Source of the DNA: an uncultured Clostridia bacterium
GTDB taxonomy: Bacteria > Bacillota > Clostridia > Christensenellales > UBA1242
Length of the DNA: 17,698 nucleotides
Direction: 5' to 3'
NCBI GenBank assembly: GCA_934746185.1
Contig: CAKVEY010000012.1
Coordinates: 1 to 17,698 of the forward strand
Positions 7,168-13,440 of this stretch are shown here, one piece after another. Position 1 is the first letter of the stretch; every line of letters begins with the position of its first letter. Under the pieces are notes generated by a model that saw nothing but the letters and a program-made list of their open reading frames with translations, did not search any database and had not been told where the DNA came from. The translations under genes were made by a program, and so were the position numbers.

Positions 7168-7389
7168 ATGATAAGAGTTTATAAACAAGAATTAGAAAAT
7201 AAGTTAAAAAATGTAGAAATTCACACTAAAATACTATATTTTCATAATATAAATAGAGAAGAACTAAATTTAATGTATAAAAATTTTTATGAGATTAATA
7301 ATTCTTTTTATCCACTAAGTTTAGAAGATTTAGAAGTTGATAATTTGTGTTTTTCTAGTTATGAACAGTGGTTAGTGAGGAATGAATGA
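7168..7389 (+). CDS. Small acidic protein upstream of EndoA toxin; candidate antitoxin
   Basis: This 73-residue protein is not recognised. It is acidic overall (12 Asp/Glu against 8 Lys/Arg by count), begins MIRVYKQELENKLKNVEIHT and ends with SSYEQWLVRNE. It has no signal peptide or membrane segment. The usual partner of Bacillota EndoA/MazF is a ribbon-helix-helix protein (EndoAI); that fold is not evident here. Position argues for an antitoxin or translation-coupled partner: its TGA stop overlaps the toxin ATG in an ATGA. GGAG at 7159-7162 places the start at ATG 7168 rather than at the in-frame GTG 7162, which lies inside the ribosome binding site. The function is inferred from context only. 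Confidence 0.75.
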   Translation: MIRVYKQELENKLKNVEIHTKILYFHNINREELNLMYKNFYEINNSFYPLSLEDLEVDNLCFSSYEQWLVRNE

Positions 7390-7730
7390 TAATTAAGCGT
7401 GGGGAGTTGTATTATGCCGATTTATCGCCTATAAAAGGTAGTGAACAAGGTGGCGTAAGACCAGTGTTAATTTTACAAAACGATATTGGTAATAAATATA
7501 GTCCAACAGTTATTGTTGCGGCAATAACTAGTAGGCTATATAAAGCAAAGCTTCCAACACATATAAGTTTAGACGCCGAAAATTATGGTTTAAGCAAAGA
7601 TAGTATAATTTTATTAGAACAAATTAGAACGATAGATAAACTTCGCTTATTAGACAGAATAGGCGAATTAAACAAAGAAAAAATGAAAGAAGTTGATAAC
7701 GCCTTACTTATAAGTTTAGGTTATTTTTAA
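7386..7730 (+). CDS. ndoA: EndoA/MazF-type mRNA interferase toxin
   Basis: This 114-residue protein is a close relative of Bacillus EndoA (NdoA/MazF), a sequence-specific, ribosome-independent endoribonuclease that cleaves mRNA at ACA-containing sites in its relatives. The family hallmarks are all present: IKRGELYYADLSPIKGSEQGG with RPVLILQND, the catalytic-loop region PTVIVAAITSR, KLPTHISLD, and SIILLEQIRTIDKLRL. The length is normal and no key residue appears lost. GAGG at 7377-7380 precedes ATG by five bases, and the gene overlaps the upstream small gene by four. A terminator follows. Such toxins are normally held inactive by a co-encoded antitoxin; here the candidate is the unusual upstream protein. 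Confidence 0.93.
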   Translation: MIIKRGELYYADLSPIKGSEQGGVRPVLILQNDIGNKYSPTVIVAAITSRLYKAKLPTHISLDAENYGLSKDSIILLEQIRTIDKLRLLDRIGELNKEKMKEVDNALLISLGYF

Positions 7731-7770
7731 AAACAAAGGTACATATTTTGTCTTTGTTTTTTATTTTTTT
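7730..7770 (+). terminator. Terminator after the EndoA toxin gene
   Basis: AAAACAAAG (7730-7738) pairs with CTTTGTTTT (7752-7760) across a 13-base loop, followed by a T-rich stretch to about 7770. Confidence 0.75.
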
Positions 7771-7777
7771 AAATTAA

Positions 7778-7807
7778 TTGACAATGTGCTTGTAATTTTG
7801 TTAAAAT
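7778..7807 (+). promoter_or_regulatory. Promoter of the E2-like gene, leaderless type
   Basis: Perfect -35 TTGACA (7778-7783), 18-base spacer, -10 TAAAAT (7802-7807), and only six bases to ATG 7814 with no ribosome binding site. Confidence 0.7.
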
Positions 7808-7813
7808 AAATTT

Positions 7814-8674
7814 ATGTGTAGAAAAAGAAAAGACGGCGTAAAACTAAAACATTGCGACCCAATATTAAGAATGACCAGTTATATTATGCCACATAGATAT
7901 GACGCTCAAGTTTTTTGTAAAAACAAAATTAAATGTGAAAATATAGATAAATTTATTAGAGAAGAAGGGGAAAAAGGCAATAGATTTACTTATATGCACG
8001 TTATTATTGCAGGTTTAGTAAGAATGTATGCTGAAAGACCTAAAATGAACCGATTTGTTATGAATAGAAAAATTTATGCAAGAAAAGGCATTTCTATTTG
8101 TTTTGCAATGAAGAAAAGATTGTTAGAAGATGCACCAGAAACAACTTTAAAATTAGAATTTACTGGTAAAGAAAGCATATATGAAGTTAAAGAAATAATA
8201 GATAATGCAATTTTAGAAAATTCCAAGGTAGATGATAGCAACGATACAGATAAGGTTGCAAATAAACTGCTTAAATTGCCTAATTGGTTTTTAAAATTTG
8301 TTATGAAGTTTATTATATTTTTAGACAATAGGGGACTTTTACCTAAAAAATTAATTAAGGCTAGTCCTTTTCATACAACTTGCTTTTTAACAAATATGAA
8401 AAGTTTAGGCACAGATTATGTTTATCACCATATTTACGATTTTGGAACGACAGGGCAATTTCTATCTATTGGAAAAGAAAGGTTAGAACCAGTTGTTGAT
8501 GAATACGATAATATTACTAAAAGAAAAATTTTAAGAATGGGTATGGTTATAGACGAGCGTATTTGTGATGGATTTTATTATAGTAAAGGTATAAAAATAG
8601 GAACACGATATATAGAAAATCCGGAGTTACTTAAAACTTCACTTGAAAGCATAGTTGAAGATAATGAAATTTAA
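7814..8674 (+). CDS. E2/CAT-like acyltransferase fold protein lacking the catalytic histidine
   Basis: This 286-residue protein resembles the catalytic domain of 2-oxoacid dehydrogenase E2 subunits and chloramphenicol acetyltransferase. Recognisable parts are the N-terminal DPILRMTSYIMPHRYDAQVF, the THxxxA-like helix TYMHVIIAGLVRMYAERPKMNRFV, and the C-terminal block MGMVIDERICDGFYYSKG. In E2/CAT enzymes that block is DHRxxDG with a catalytic His; here Glu248 takes its place while Asp252 and Gly253 remain. There is no lipoyl or peripheral-subunit-binding domain and no E1 or E3 gene nearby, so it is not a normal dehydrogenase subunit. A hydrophobic helix at about 158-170 might touch a membrane. 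It may be a divergent acyltransferase or a non-catalytic relative. It stands as a single gene with its own leaderless promoter. Confidence 0.72.
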   Translation: MCRKRKDGVKLKHCDPILRMTSYIMPHRYDAQVFCKNKIKCENIDKFIREEGEKGNRFTYMHVIIAGLVRMYAERPKMNRFVMNRKIYARKGISICFAMKKRLLEDAPETTLKLEFTGKESIYEVKEIIDNAILENSKVDDSNDTDKVANKLLKLPNWFLKFVMKFIIFLDNRGLLPKKLIKASPFHTTCFLTNMKSLGTDYVYHHIYDFGTTGQFLSIGKERLEPVVDEYDNITKRKILRMGMVIDERICDGFYYSKGIKIGTRYIENPELLKTSLESIVEDNEI

Positions 8675-8685
8675 TTGTTTTAATA

Positions 8686-8719
8686 TTTAATTTAATTTAA
8701 TTTAATTTAATTTAATTTA
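8686..8719. repeat. Pentanucleotide tandem repeat (TTTAA)
   Basis: Six perfect TTTAA units run from 8686 to 8715, with a further partial unit to 8719. They lie in the gap between two converging genes, just before their shared terminator. Such tracts are prone to slippage, so copy number may vary between strains. Confidence 0.9.
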
Positions 8720-8725
8720 TTCAAT

Positions 8726-8757
8726 AAAAAAAATGAGCCGATTGGCTCATTTTTTTT
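8726..8757. terminator. Bidirectional terminator between converging genes
   Basis: ATGAGCC (8733-8739) and GGCTCAT (8744-8750) flank a GATT loop. The stem is extended by eight A on the left and seven T on the right. The hairpin therefore has a T-run in both directions and serves both the E2-like gene and the minus-strand lipoprotein gene. Confidence 0.95.
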
Positions 8758-8767
8758 GTTTTTTAAA

Positions 8768-9736
8768 CTATTCACTTAATAAGGAAACTTGGAAGCTTTC
8801 GATTTGTTTAATAATTTCAACTTTGTGTTTATTAAATTCGTCTTTATGTGCTTTTAAAAGTTCTTTACCATTACTAATTGCAGTGTTTAGTTCGGCTTTT
8901 AAAGTTTCTATTGCTTGTTTACCTTGATTTTTTAAATCTTTAAGTTTTGTGTTAATTTCTTCTTGAATTTGATTTTTTAAGTTTATTAGATTTTGTTTTG
9001 CATCGTTTAATTGTTTTTGTAATTTGGCTTTTTCTTCTTTTGCTAATAGTTTATTATTTTCAAGTAAAGTATTTAAATCATCAATAGTTTTTTCAGCACT
9101 ATCAACTAAATCTTTAAAAGAATTTTTAACTTGGTTGATAATTTCCATAGCACTGTTTTGTACATTGTAAGAAATATTTTCTAAATCCCTTGCAAGTTCG
9201 TTAGCGTAACTTACTAATTCAGCATAACTTTTTTTGCTTAAATCTTCAACTTGTTTTCCGTAATTGTTAATAGCATCTTTTATATCTTTTTCAATAATTT
9301 TAGCACCAGCAATAATTCCATTATCTTTAAAATATTGGTTTACTTAATTTTGAACCTTTGTTTTTAGTTCTTTAATTTTTTCAGTTTCTTTTTCTGCTGA
9401 TATGTAAATAGAAATTTGTGTGCCTTTTCCGTTTACTATGTCTGTTTTTAATGTTCCATTTGCAGAAAGTTCAGTTGAAATTTGTACAAATAGTTTAGAT
9501 GCTTCGTCGGCAGTTTTTCCTTTAAAGTTTATTAATGCAATTAATTTTTCGCCGTCTTCATTTGTTGCTGTTACATTAACGACTTTATTGTTTTGGTCTA
9601 AAACAAATTGCACTTCTGGATTTACGCTCATTGTCATAACGCTAGTAGGGGTAGATTTTTGTTCTCCACAAGCAGTTAAAAAGAAACTACACAAAACTAC
9701 TAAACAAATGCTTAATGCAGATAAAATTTTTTTCAT
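8768..9736 (-). pseudogene. RsgI-like/coiled-coil lipoprotein gene interrupted by one in-frame TAA
   Basis: Read on the minus strand, one frame runs from ATG at 9736 to TGA-free coding sequence ending near 8768, broken only by TAA at 9344-9346 (codon 131). The part before the stop is a lipoprotein with an RsgI-like domain. After it, 65 codons continue in the same frame with protein-like sequence (VNQYFKDNGIIAGAKIIEKD and onward) before the internal ATG at 9148, and then 126 residues of heptad-rich helix rich in K, E, Q, N and L. The internal ATG has no ribosome binding site or promoter. A C-to-T change (CAA to TAA) would restore a 322-residue protein. The simplest reading is a recent nonsense mutation; sequencing error or programmed read-through are alternatives. 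Confidence 0.8.
9344..9736 (-). CDS. Truncated lipoprotein with RsgI middle-like domain
   Basis: This is the 130-residue product that can still be made from the interrupted gene. It begins with a lipoprotein signal peptide: MKKIL, a hydrophobic core and the lipobox LTAC, with Cys22 as the expected lipidated residue. Residues of about 33-100 (MTMSVNPEVQFVLDQNNKVV, then NEDGEKLIALINFKGKTADEA) resemble the SxxINPsI...N...V......N.DG..LL..L.l.gk...EA pattern of the extracellular middle domain of RsgI-type anti-sigma factors. Here it is on a lipid anchor instead of a transmembrane helix, and no sigma factor gene is nearby. AGGAGGAG lies five bases or so before ATG. A TTGACA box (plus-strand 9812-9817) may be its -35, but the best -10 (TAAAAT) would need a 20-base spacer. 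Confidence 0.75.
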   Translation of the reverse strand: MKKILSALSICLVVLCSFFLTACGEQKSTPTSVMTMSVNPEVQFVLDQNNKVVNVTATNEDGEKLIALINFKGKTADEASKLFVQISTELSANGTLKTDIVNGKGTQISIYISAEKETEKIKELKTKVQN

Positions 9737-9914
9737 ATTCTCCTCCTAATAAAAGTTTACAATAAAACAAAGAGTAAAAGCAAATATTTTAAAAAAATTA
9801 TTTATATTTTTTGTCAAAACTTGTGTAAATTTAAACATAATTTAAAAAAATCGTTTATAAGATTTTGCTTATTTAAAATTAATATAAAAGTTAATAAAAA
9901 TTCGTTATATTTGT

Positions 9915-9943
9915 TTGAAAAAATATAAATTTAGTTGTATAAT
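9915..9943 (+). promoter_or_regulatory. Promoter of aspS
   Basis: -35 TTGAAA (9915-9920) and perfect -10 TATAAT (9938-9943) with a 17-base spacer. The expected transcript has a short leader with an AGGAG site about 10 bases before ATG 9964. The rest of the 9750-9914 gap is AT-rich and shows no further structure that I can support. Confidence 0.8.
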
Positions 9944-9963
9944 TAATTGTTAGGAGATTATCA

Positions 9964-11712
9964 ATGAGAGAAAACATTTATAGAACACATAATTGTGGCG
10001 AATTAAGATTAAGTGATGTAGGTAAAACTGTAAGACTTGCAGGTTTTGTTGACACTATTAGAAAATTAGGTAGTATAACTTTTGTAACTTTAAGAGACCA
10101 TTATGGTATAACTCAATTATTAATTAATGACGATAGTTTACTAAATTCGGTTACAAAGGAAAGTACAATAACTGTTACTGGTAAAGTTTTAGAAAGACAA
10201 AGCAAAAATCCTAAAATGGAAACAGGCGATATTGAAATTGAAGTTAGTAGTTTAACTTTACTTGGCAAATGCACAAGTAGTTTACCTTTTGAAATAAACG
10301 ATAGTTTAAATACAAAAGAAGAATTGAGATTAAAATATAGATACTTAGATTTAAGAAATCCCGAAGTACATAAAATTATGGTAATGAGAGCAAAAATGCT
10401 AAACTATGCTCGAAACAAATTAACCGATATGGGTTTTGTTGAATTTCAAACACCAATTTTAACAAGTTCTAGTCCAGAAGGAGCAAGAGATTTTTTAGTT
10501 CCAACCGTAAAAGCACCGGGCGAATTTTATGCTCTTCCACAAGCACCACAACAATTTAAACAACTACTTATGGTAAGTGGCTTTGATAAATATTTTCAAA
10601 TAGCACCTTGTTTTAGAGATGAAGCAGCACGAAGCGATAGGACACCGGGCGAATTTTATCAAGTAGATATGGAGATGAGTTTTGCAACACAAGAAGATGT
10701 ATTTAGTGTTTGCGAAGAATTTGCTAGTGAATTGTTTGAAAAATTAACCAATTTTGATGTTTCTAAACCACCATTTGTTCGTATTCCTTATAGGGAAGCA
10801 ATGGAGAAATATTGTAGCGATAAACCAGATTTAAGAAATCCATTAACTGTAAAAGATTTAACTAAATTGTTTGAAAATAGCACTTTTAACGCCTTTAAAG
10901 GTAAAACTGTTAAAGCAATTTGCGTAAACGCTGGCGAACAATCTCGAAAATGGTATGATGAATTAGGTCAAGTTATTGTAAACTATGAAGGTAAAGGAAT
11001 GGCGTATGTTAAATATATTGACAATGAATTTACTGGTGGCATTGCAAAATTTTTAACAAACGATGATAAACAATATTTAATTAAAACATTTAATTTATTA
11101 GGTGGCGAAAGCATTTGTATGGTTGCAGATACCGAAGAAATGGCTATAAAACTTGCTAATGTTTTAAGAAATGAATTAGGAAACAGATTAAACTTAATAG
11201 ATAAAAATAAAGTTGCTATTTGTTGGATTGTAGATTTTCCTTTCTTTGAAAAAAATAAAGATACAGGTAAAATAGATTTTTCTCATAATCCATTTACTAT
11301 GCCACAAGGTGGTATGGAAGCGTTTAATAATAAAAATCCTTATGATATTTTGGCTTGGCAATTCGATATGGTTATTAATGGCCACGAATGTTTAAGTGGT
11401 GCAGTTCGTAATCACGACCAAGATATTATGGTTAAAGCGTTTGAAATGGTAGGTTATGACAAAGAAGTTGTTAAACAAAAATTTGGTGCACTTTATAACG
11501 CATTTACATTTGGCGCACCACCACACGCAGGTTGTGCCTTTGGATTCGATACACTTTTAATGATAGTTTGTGGCAAAGAATTAATGCGTGAAGTTATAAC
11601 GTTCCCTATGAATAAAAATGCCCGTGATATTTTAATGGGAGCACCTAATAAAATAGATGAAAAAACTCTTGCCGAATTAGGAATAAAACTTTTAGATAAA
11701 GAAAATAAATAA
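9964..11712 (+). CDS. aspS: Aspartate--tRNA ligase (AspRS)
   Basis: AspRS charges tRNA-Asp, or both tRNA-Asp and tRNA-Asn in non-discriminating forms. At 582 residues it is the bacterial type: N-terminal OB anticodon-binding domain (about 1-110, VRLAGFVDTIRKLGSITFVTLRD), class II core, and a GAD insertion (about 280-410). Motif 2 is intact (CFRDEAARSDRTPGEFYQ, Arg218). The AMP and aspartate site residues are seen in NGHECLSGAVRNHD. In motif 3, GAPPHAGCAFGFDTLLM, the position normally held by an ATP-binding arginine (GLDR/GVDR) is Thr530. AGGAG precedes ATG by about six bases, downstream of a strong promoter. It is followed by a terminator, so it is monocistronic. Identity is sure; whether it discriminates tRNA-Asp from tRNA-Asn is not decided here. 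Confidence 0.96.
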   Translation: MRENIYRTHNCGELRLSDVGKTVRLAGFVDTIRKLGSITFVTLRDHYGITQLLINDDSLLNSVTKESTITVTGKVLERQSKNPKMETGDIEIEVSSLTLLGKCTSSLPFEINDSLNTKEELRLKYRYLDLRNPEVHKIMVMRAKMLNYARNKLTDMGFVEFQTPILTSSSPEGARDFLVPTVKAPGEFYALPQAPQQFKQLLMVSGFDKYFQIAPCFRDEAARSDRTPGEFYQVDMEMSFATQEDVFSVCEEFASELFEKLTNFDVSKPPFVRIPYREAMEKYCSDKPDLRNPLTVKDLTKLFENSTFNAFKGKTVKAICVNAGEQSRKWYDELGQVIVNYEGKGMAYVKYIDNEFTGGIAKFLTNDDKQYLIKTFNLLGGESICMVADTEEMAIKLANVLRNELGNRLNLIDKNKVAICWIVDFPFFEKNKDTGKIDFSHNPFTMPQGGMEAFNNKNPYDILAWQFDMVINGHECLSGAVRNHDQDIMVKAFEMVGYDKEVVKQKFGALYNAFTFGAPPHAGCAFGFDTLLMIVCGKELMREVITFPMNKNARDILMGAPNKIDEKTLAELGIKLLDKENK

Positions 11713-11725
11713 AAAATTTTAAAAG

Positions 11726-11759
11726 TAAGAACAAAGTTAATGTTGTTCTTATTTTTTTT
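11726..11759 (+). terminator. Terminator of aspS
   Basis: TAAGAACAA (11726-11734) pairs with TTGTTCTTA (11743-11751), 8-base loop, followed by a run of eight T. Confidence 0.9.
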
Positions 11760-11789
11760 AAAAAGTATTATTAAAATTTTTGTTTTAAG

Positions 11790-11817
11790 TTGATTTTTTT
11801 AAAAATTAAGATATAAT
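11790..11817 (+). promoter_or_regulatory. Promoter of the patatin-like gene, leaderless type
   Basis: -35 TTGATT (11790-11795), 16-base spacer, perfect -10 TATAAT (11812-11817). Six bases then lead to ATG 11824, with no ribosome binding site. Confidence 0.7.
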
Positions 11818-11823
11818 AATTAT

Positions 11824-12639
11824 ATGGGAAAAATTAAAGTTGGTTTAGCACTTGGTGGTGGTGGACTATGTGGAATTGCACATATAGGTTTTTTGCAAGT
11901 TTTAGAAGAAAATAATATTCAAATAGATATGATTTCAGGCATTAGTATGGGGGCAATTATAGGTGGACTATATGCTAGTGGCGTTTCGCTTAAAGAACTA
12001 GAAGAGAGAGCTATAAAAATTGATAAAAAGGACATTTTAGGCTTAAACGCTTTTAAAATTTTAAAGGAGAGTTTGTTTTCTGGTAAAAAAATTGAAAACT
12101 ATTTAAGTAGCGTTCTTAAAACTGAAAATATTGAAGATGCAAAAATTAAATTTTATGCTCAGGCGTGCGATTTATTAAGTGGTGATATGTACACATTTGA
12201 AAAAGGGAAGTTTGTTAATGCTTTGCGTGCGTCAAGTGCGATTGCAGGATTATTTTCGCCAGTATTTTTAAATGATACTTGCTATGTAGATGGTGGGGCA
12301 ATAGAATCTGTTCCGTTTAAAGTTTTAAAAGAAAAAGGGGCAGATGTTGTTATTGCTGTAAATTGTTTAAACGATAATAAATTAGATAAACTACCTAGTG
12401 GCAGTATTGCAACTTTTATGGCATCATATAATATAACTCAAAATATGGTGTGGAGATTAAGTAAAATTGTTGATAAAAAATATTACGATTTATATTGTTT
12501 CGATAACACAAAGGGCGTTGACCCAATAAGTGTTAAACTTGAAAATGTAGAAAGATTAATTGAAAGTGGTAGAAAAAGTGCACATAGATATTTAAACCGA
12601 ATTAAAAAACTAATTGAGAAAAAAAATAAAATAAATTAA
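11824..12639 (+). CDS. Patatin-like phospholipase family protein (RssA-like)
   Basis: This 271-residue protein is a patatin-family serine hydrolase of the bacterial RssA/YlbK type, expected to cleave acyl esters of phospholipids with a Ser-Asp dyad. The N-terminal glycine-rich oxyanion loop is GGGGLCG (11-17), the nucleophile motif is GISMG with Ser41, and the catalytic Asp is in YVDGGAIES (Asp156). In most relatives the loop reads GGGGxRG or GGGGxKG; here Cys16 replaces the basic residue. The ASSAIAGLFSPV and SVPFKVLKEKGADVVIAVN blocks also fit the family. There is no signal peptide or membrane segment. Start ATG 11824 is supported by the leaderless promoter. It appears to be a single gene, though no terminator separates it from the rplS promoter. 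Confidence 0.9.
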   Translation: MGKIKVGLALGGGGLCGIAHIGFLQVLEENNIQIDMISGISMGAIIGGLYASGVSLKELEERAIKIDKKDILGLNAFKILKESLFSGKKIENYLSSVLKTENIEDAKIKFYAQACDLLSGDMYTFEKGKFVNALRASSAIAGLFSPVFLNDTCYVDGGAIESVPFKVLKEKGADVVIAVNCLNDNKLDKLPSGSIATFMASYNITQNMVWRLSKIVDKKYYDLYCFDNTKGVDPISVKLENVERLIESGRKSAHRYLNRIKKLIEKKNKIN

Positions 12640-12648
12640 AAATTTTAC

Positions 12649-12677
12649 TTGATTTATTTAAAAATGTATGCTATAAT
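12649..12677 (+). promoter_or_regulatory. Promoter of rplS with extended -10
   Basis: -35 TTGATT (12649-12654), 17-base spacer, TGC followed by perfect TATAAT (12672-12677). The TGn element makes it an extended -10 promoter. The expected start is near 12684. Confidence 0.85.
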
Positions 12678-12683
12678 CAATTG

Positions 12684-12751
12684 TTAATTATGGCTAGTCC
12701 TCTACAAACGGTGTATGAATGGCTGAGTTAAAATTTAAAGGGGGTAACTTT
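12684..12751 (+). promoter_or_regulatory. Probable L19 leader, autoregulatory 5' UTR of rplS
   Basis: About 68 bases separate the expected transcript start from the rplS start codon. UCCUCU (12698-12703) is complementary, with two G-U pairs, to AGGGGG (12739-12744), which is the ribosome binding site. A competing hairpin, GAGTTA (12725-12730) with TAACTT (12745-12750), would instead display that site in its loop. Two mutually exclusive structures over a ribosome binding site fit feedback control by L19. L19 leaders are a known class in Bacillota; membership of this one is inferred from position and pairing. Confidence 0.6.
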
Positions 12752-13102
12752 ATGAACTTAGTTGATATTATCGAACAAGAAAATATTAAGAAAGAAGTGC
12801 CAGACTTTAATATTGGTGATACCGTTAGAGTATATGTAAAAGTTGTTGAAGGCGAAAGAGAACGTTTACAAGCATTTGAAGGCGTTGTTATTGCTAGAAG
12901 AAACGGCTCTATTCGTGAATCTTTCACAGTAAGAAGAATTTCTTTTGGTGTTGGTGTTGAAAGAACTTTCCCTATTCACTCTCCTCGTATTGACAAAATT
13001 GAAGTTGTTAGAAGTGGTAAAGTTAAAAGAAGTAAACTTTATTATTTAAGAGATTTAACAGGCAAAGCAGCAAAAGTTAAAGAAGACGTTACTAGAAGAT
13101 AG
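12752..13102 (+). CDS. rplS: 50S ribosomal protein L19
   Basis: This 116-residue protein is L19, located at the interface of the 30S and 50S subunits. Typical blocks are DIIEQENIKKEVPDFNIGDTV, VVEGERERLQAFEGVVI, RRNGSIRESFTVRRISFG, GVERTFPIHSPRIDKIEVV and RSGKVKRSKLYYLRDLTGKA. The length is normal and nothing is missing. ATG 12752 is chosen because AAAGGGGG (12737-12744) lies seven bases upstream; an in-frame ATG at 12719 would place 11 extra residues encoded by the regulatory leader. Unlike the common rpsP-rimM-trmD-rplS operon, it stands alone with its own promoter, leader and terminator. Confidence 0.97.
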   Translation: MNLVDIIEQENIKKEVPDFNIGDTVRVYVKVVEGERERLQAFEGVVIARRNGSIRESFTVRRISFGVGVERTFPIHSPRIDKIEVVRSGKVKRSKLYYLRDLTGKAAKVKEDVTRR

Positions 13103-13124
13103 TAAATTTAACATTTGTTTAAAT

Positions 13125-13151
13125 AAATACCTTATTTTAAGGTATTTTTTT
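13125..13151 (+). terminator. Terminator of rplS
   Basis: AAATACCTT (13125-13133) pairs with AAGGTATTT (13139-13147) around a five-base loop, followed by T to 13151. Confidence 0.9.
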
Positions 13152-13194
13152 ATGCCTAAATTTTATTAAATTTTATAAATTTACCTATATTTTA

Positions 13195-13222
13195 TTGACA
13201 AAAACTAAAAATTGTTTATAAT
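13195..13222 (+). promoter_or_regulatory. Promoter of rpsU
   Basis: Perfect -35 TTGACA (13195-13200) and perfect -10 TATAAT (13217-13222) with a 16-base spacer; a second, overlapping TATAAT lies at 13222-13227. Confidence 0.8.
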
Positions 13223-13257
13223 ATAATTATAATTTAACTAAAAGTGGGGTGAATAAG

Positions 13258-13434
13258 TTGTCTGTAGTTAAAGTTGGCGAAAATGAAAGCGTTGAAAGTG
13301 CTATCAAACGTTTTAAAAGAAAATGTCAAAAAGATGGCATTATTGGTGATATAAGAAAAAAAGAATTTTATGAAAAACCAAGCGTAAGAAGAAAAAAGAA
13401 AGCAGAAAACGCTAGAAAAAGAAATATTAAATAG
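13258..13434 (+). CDS. rpsU: 30S ribosomal protein S21, TTG start
   Basis: S21 is a small basic protein of the 30S platform near the anti-Shine-Dalgarno end of 16S rRNA. The product, M(S)VVKVGENESVESAIKRFKR followed by KKEFYEKPSVRRKKKAENARKR, matches the full length of Bacillota S21 (about 58 residues). The start is taken as TTG 13258, because GGGGTG (13246-13251) lies six bases upstream and the sequence then aligns with the usual MSKTVVRKNESL-like beginning. An in-frame GTG at 13249 overlaps that ribosome binding site and would add MNK. There is no neighbouring yqeY or dnaG as in some genomes; the gene has its own promoter and terminator. Confidence 0.93.
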   Translation: MSVVKVGENESVESAIKRFKRKCQKDGIIGDIRKKEFYEKPSVRRKKKAENARKRNIK

Positions 13435-13440
13435 TTATTA

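Noticed and set aside
8733..8927. Plus-strand frame at 8733-8927 and other minor frames opposite or inside real genes (6720-6929, 8074-8328, 9420-9749, 11194-11385, 12694-12927, 14175-14423)
   Set aside because: Each overlaps a well-supported gene on the other strand or frame, and none has family features of its own.
8768..9148. Separate coiled-coil gene starting at minus-strand 9148
   Set aside because: The same frame continues upstream with protein-like sequence to the TAA at 9344-9346, and the ATG has no ribosome binding site, so it is the tail of the interrupted lipoprotein gene.
12719..12751. ATG 12719 as the rplS start
   Set aside because: L19 alignment and the AAAGGGGG site favour ATG 12752; the earlier stretch belongs to the regulatory leader.
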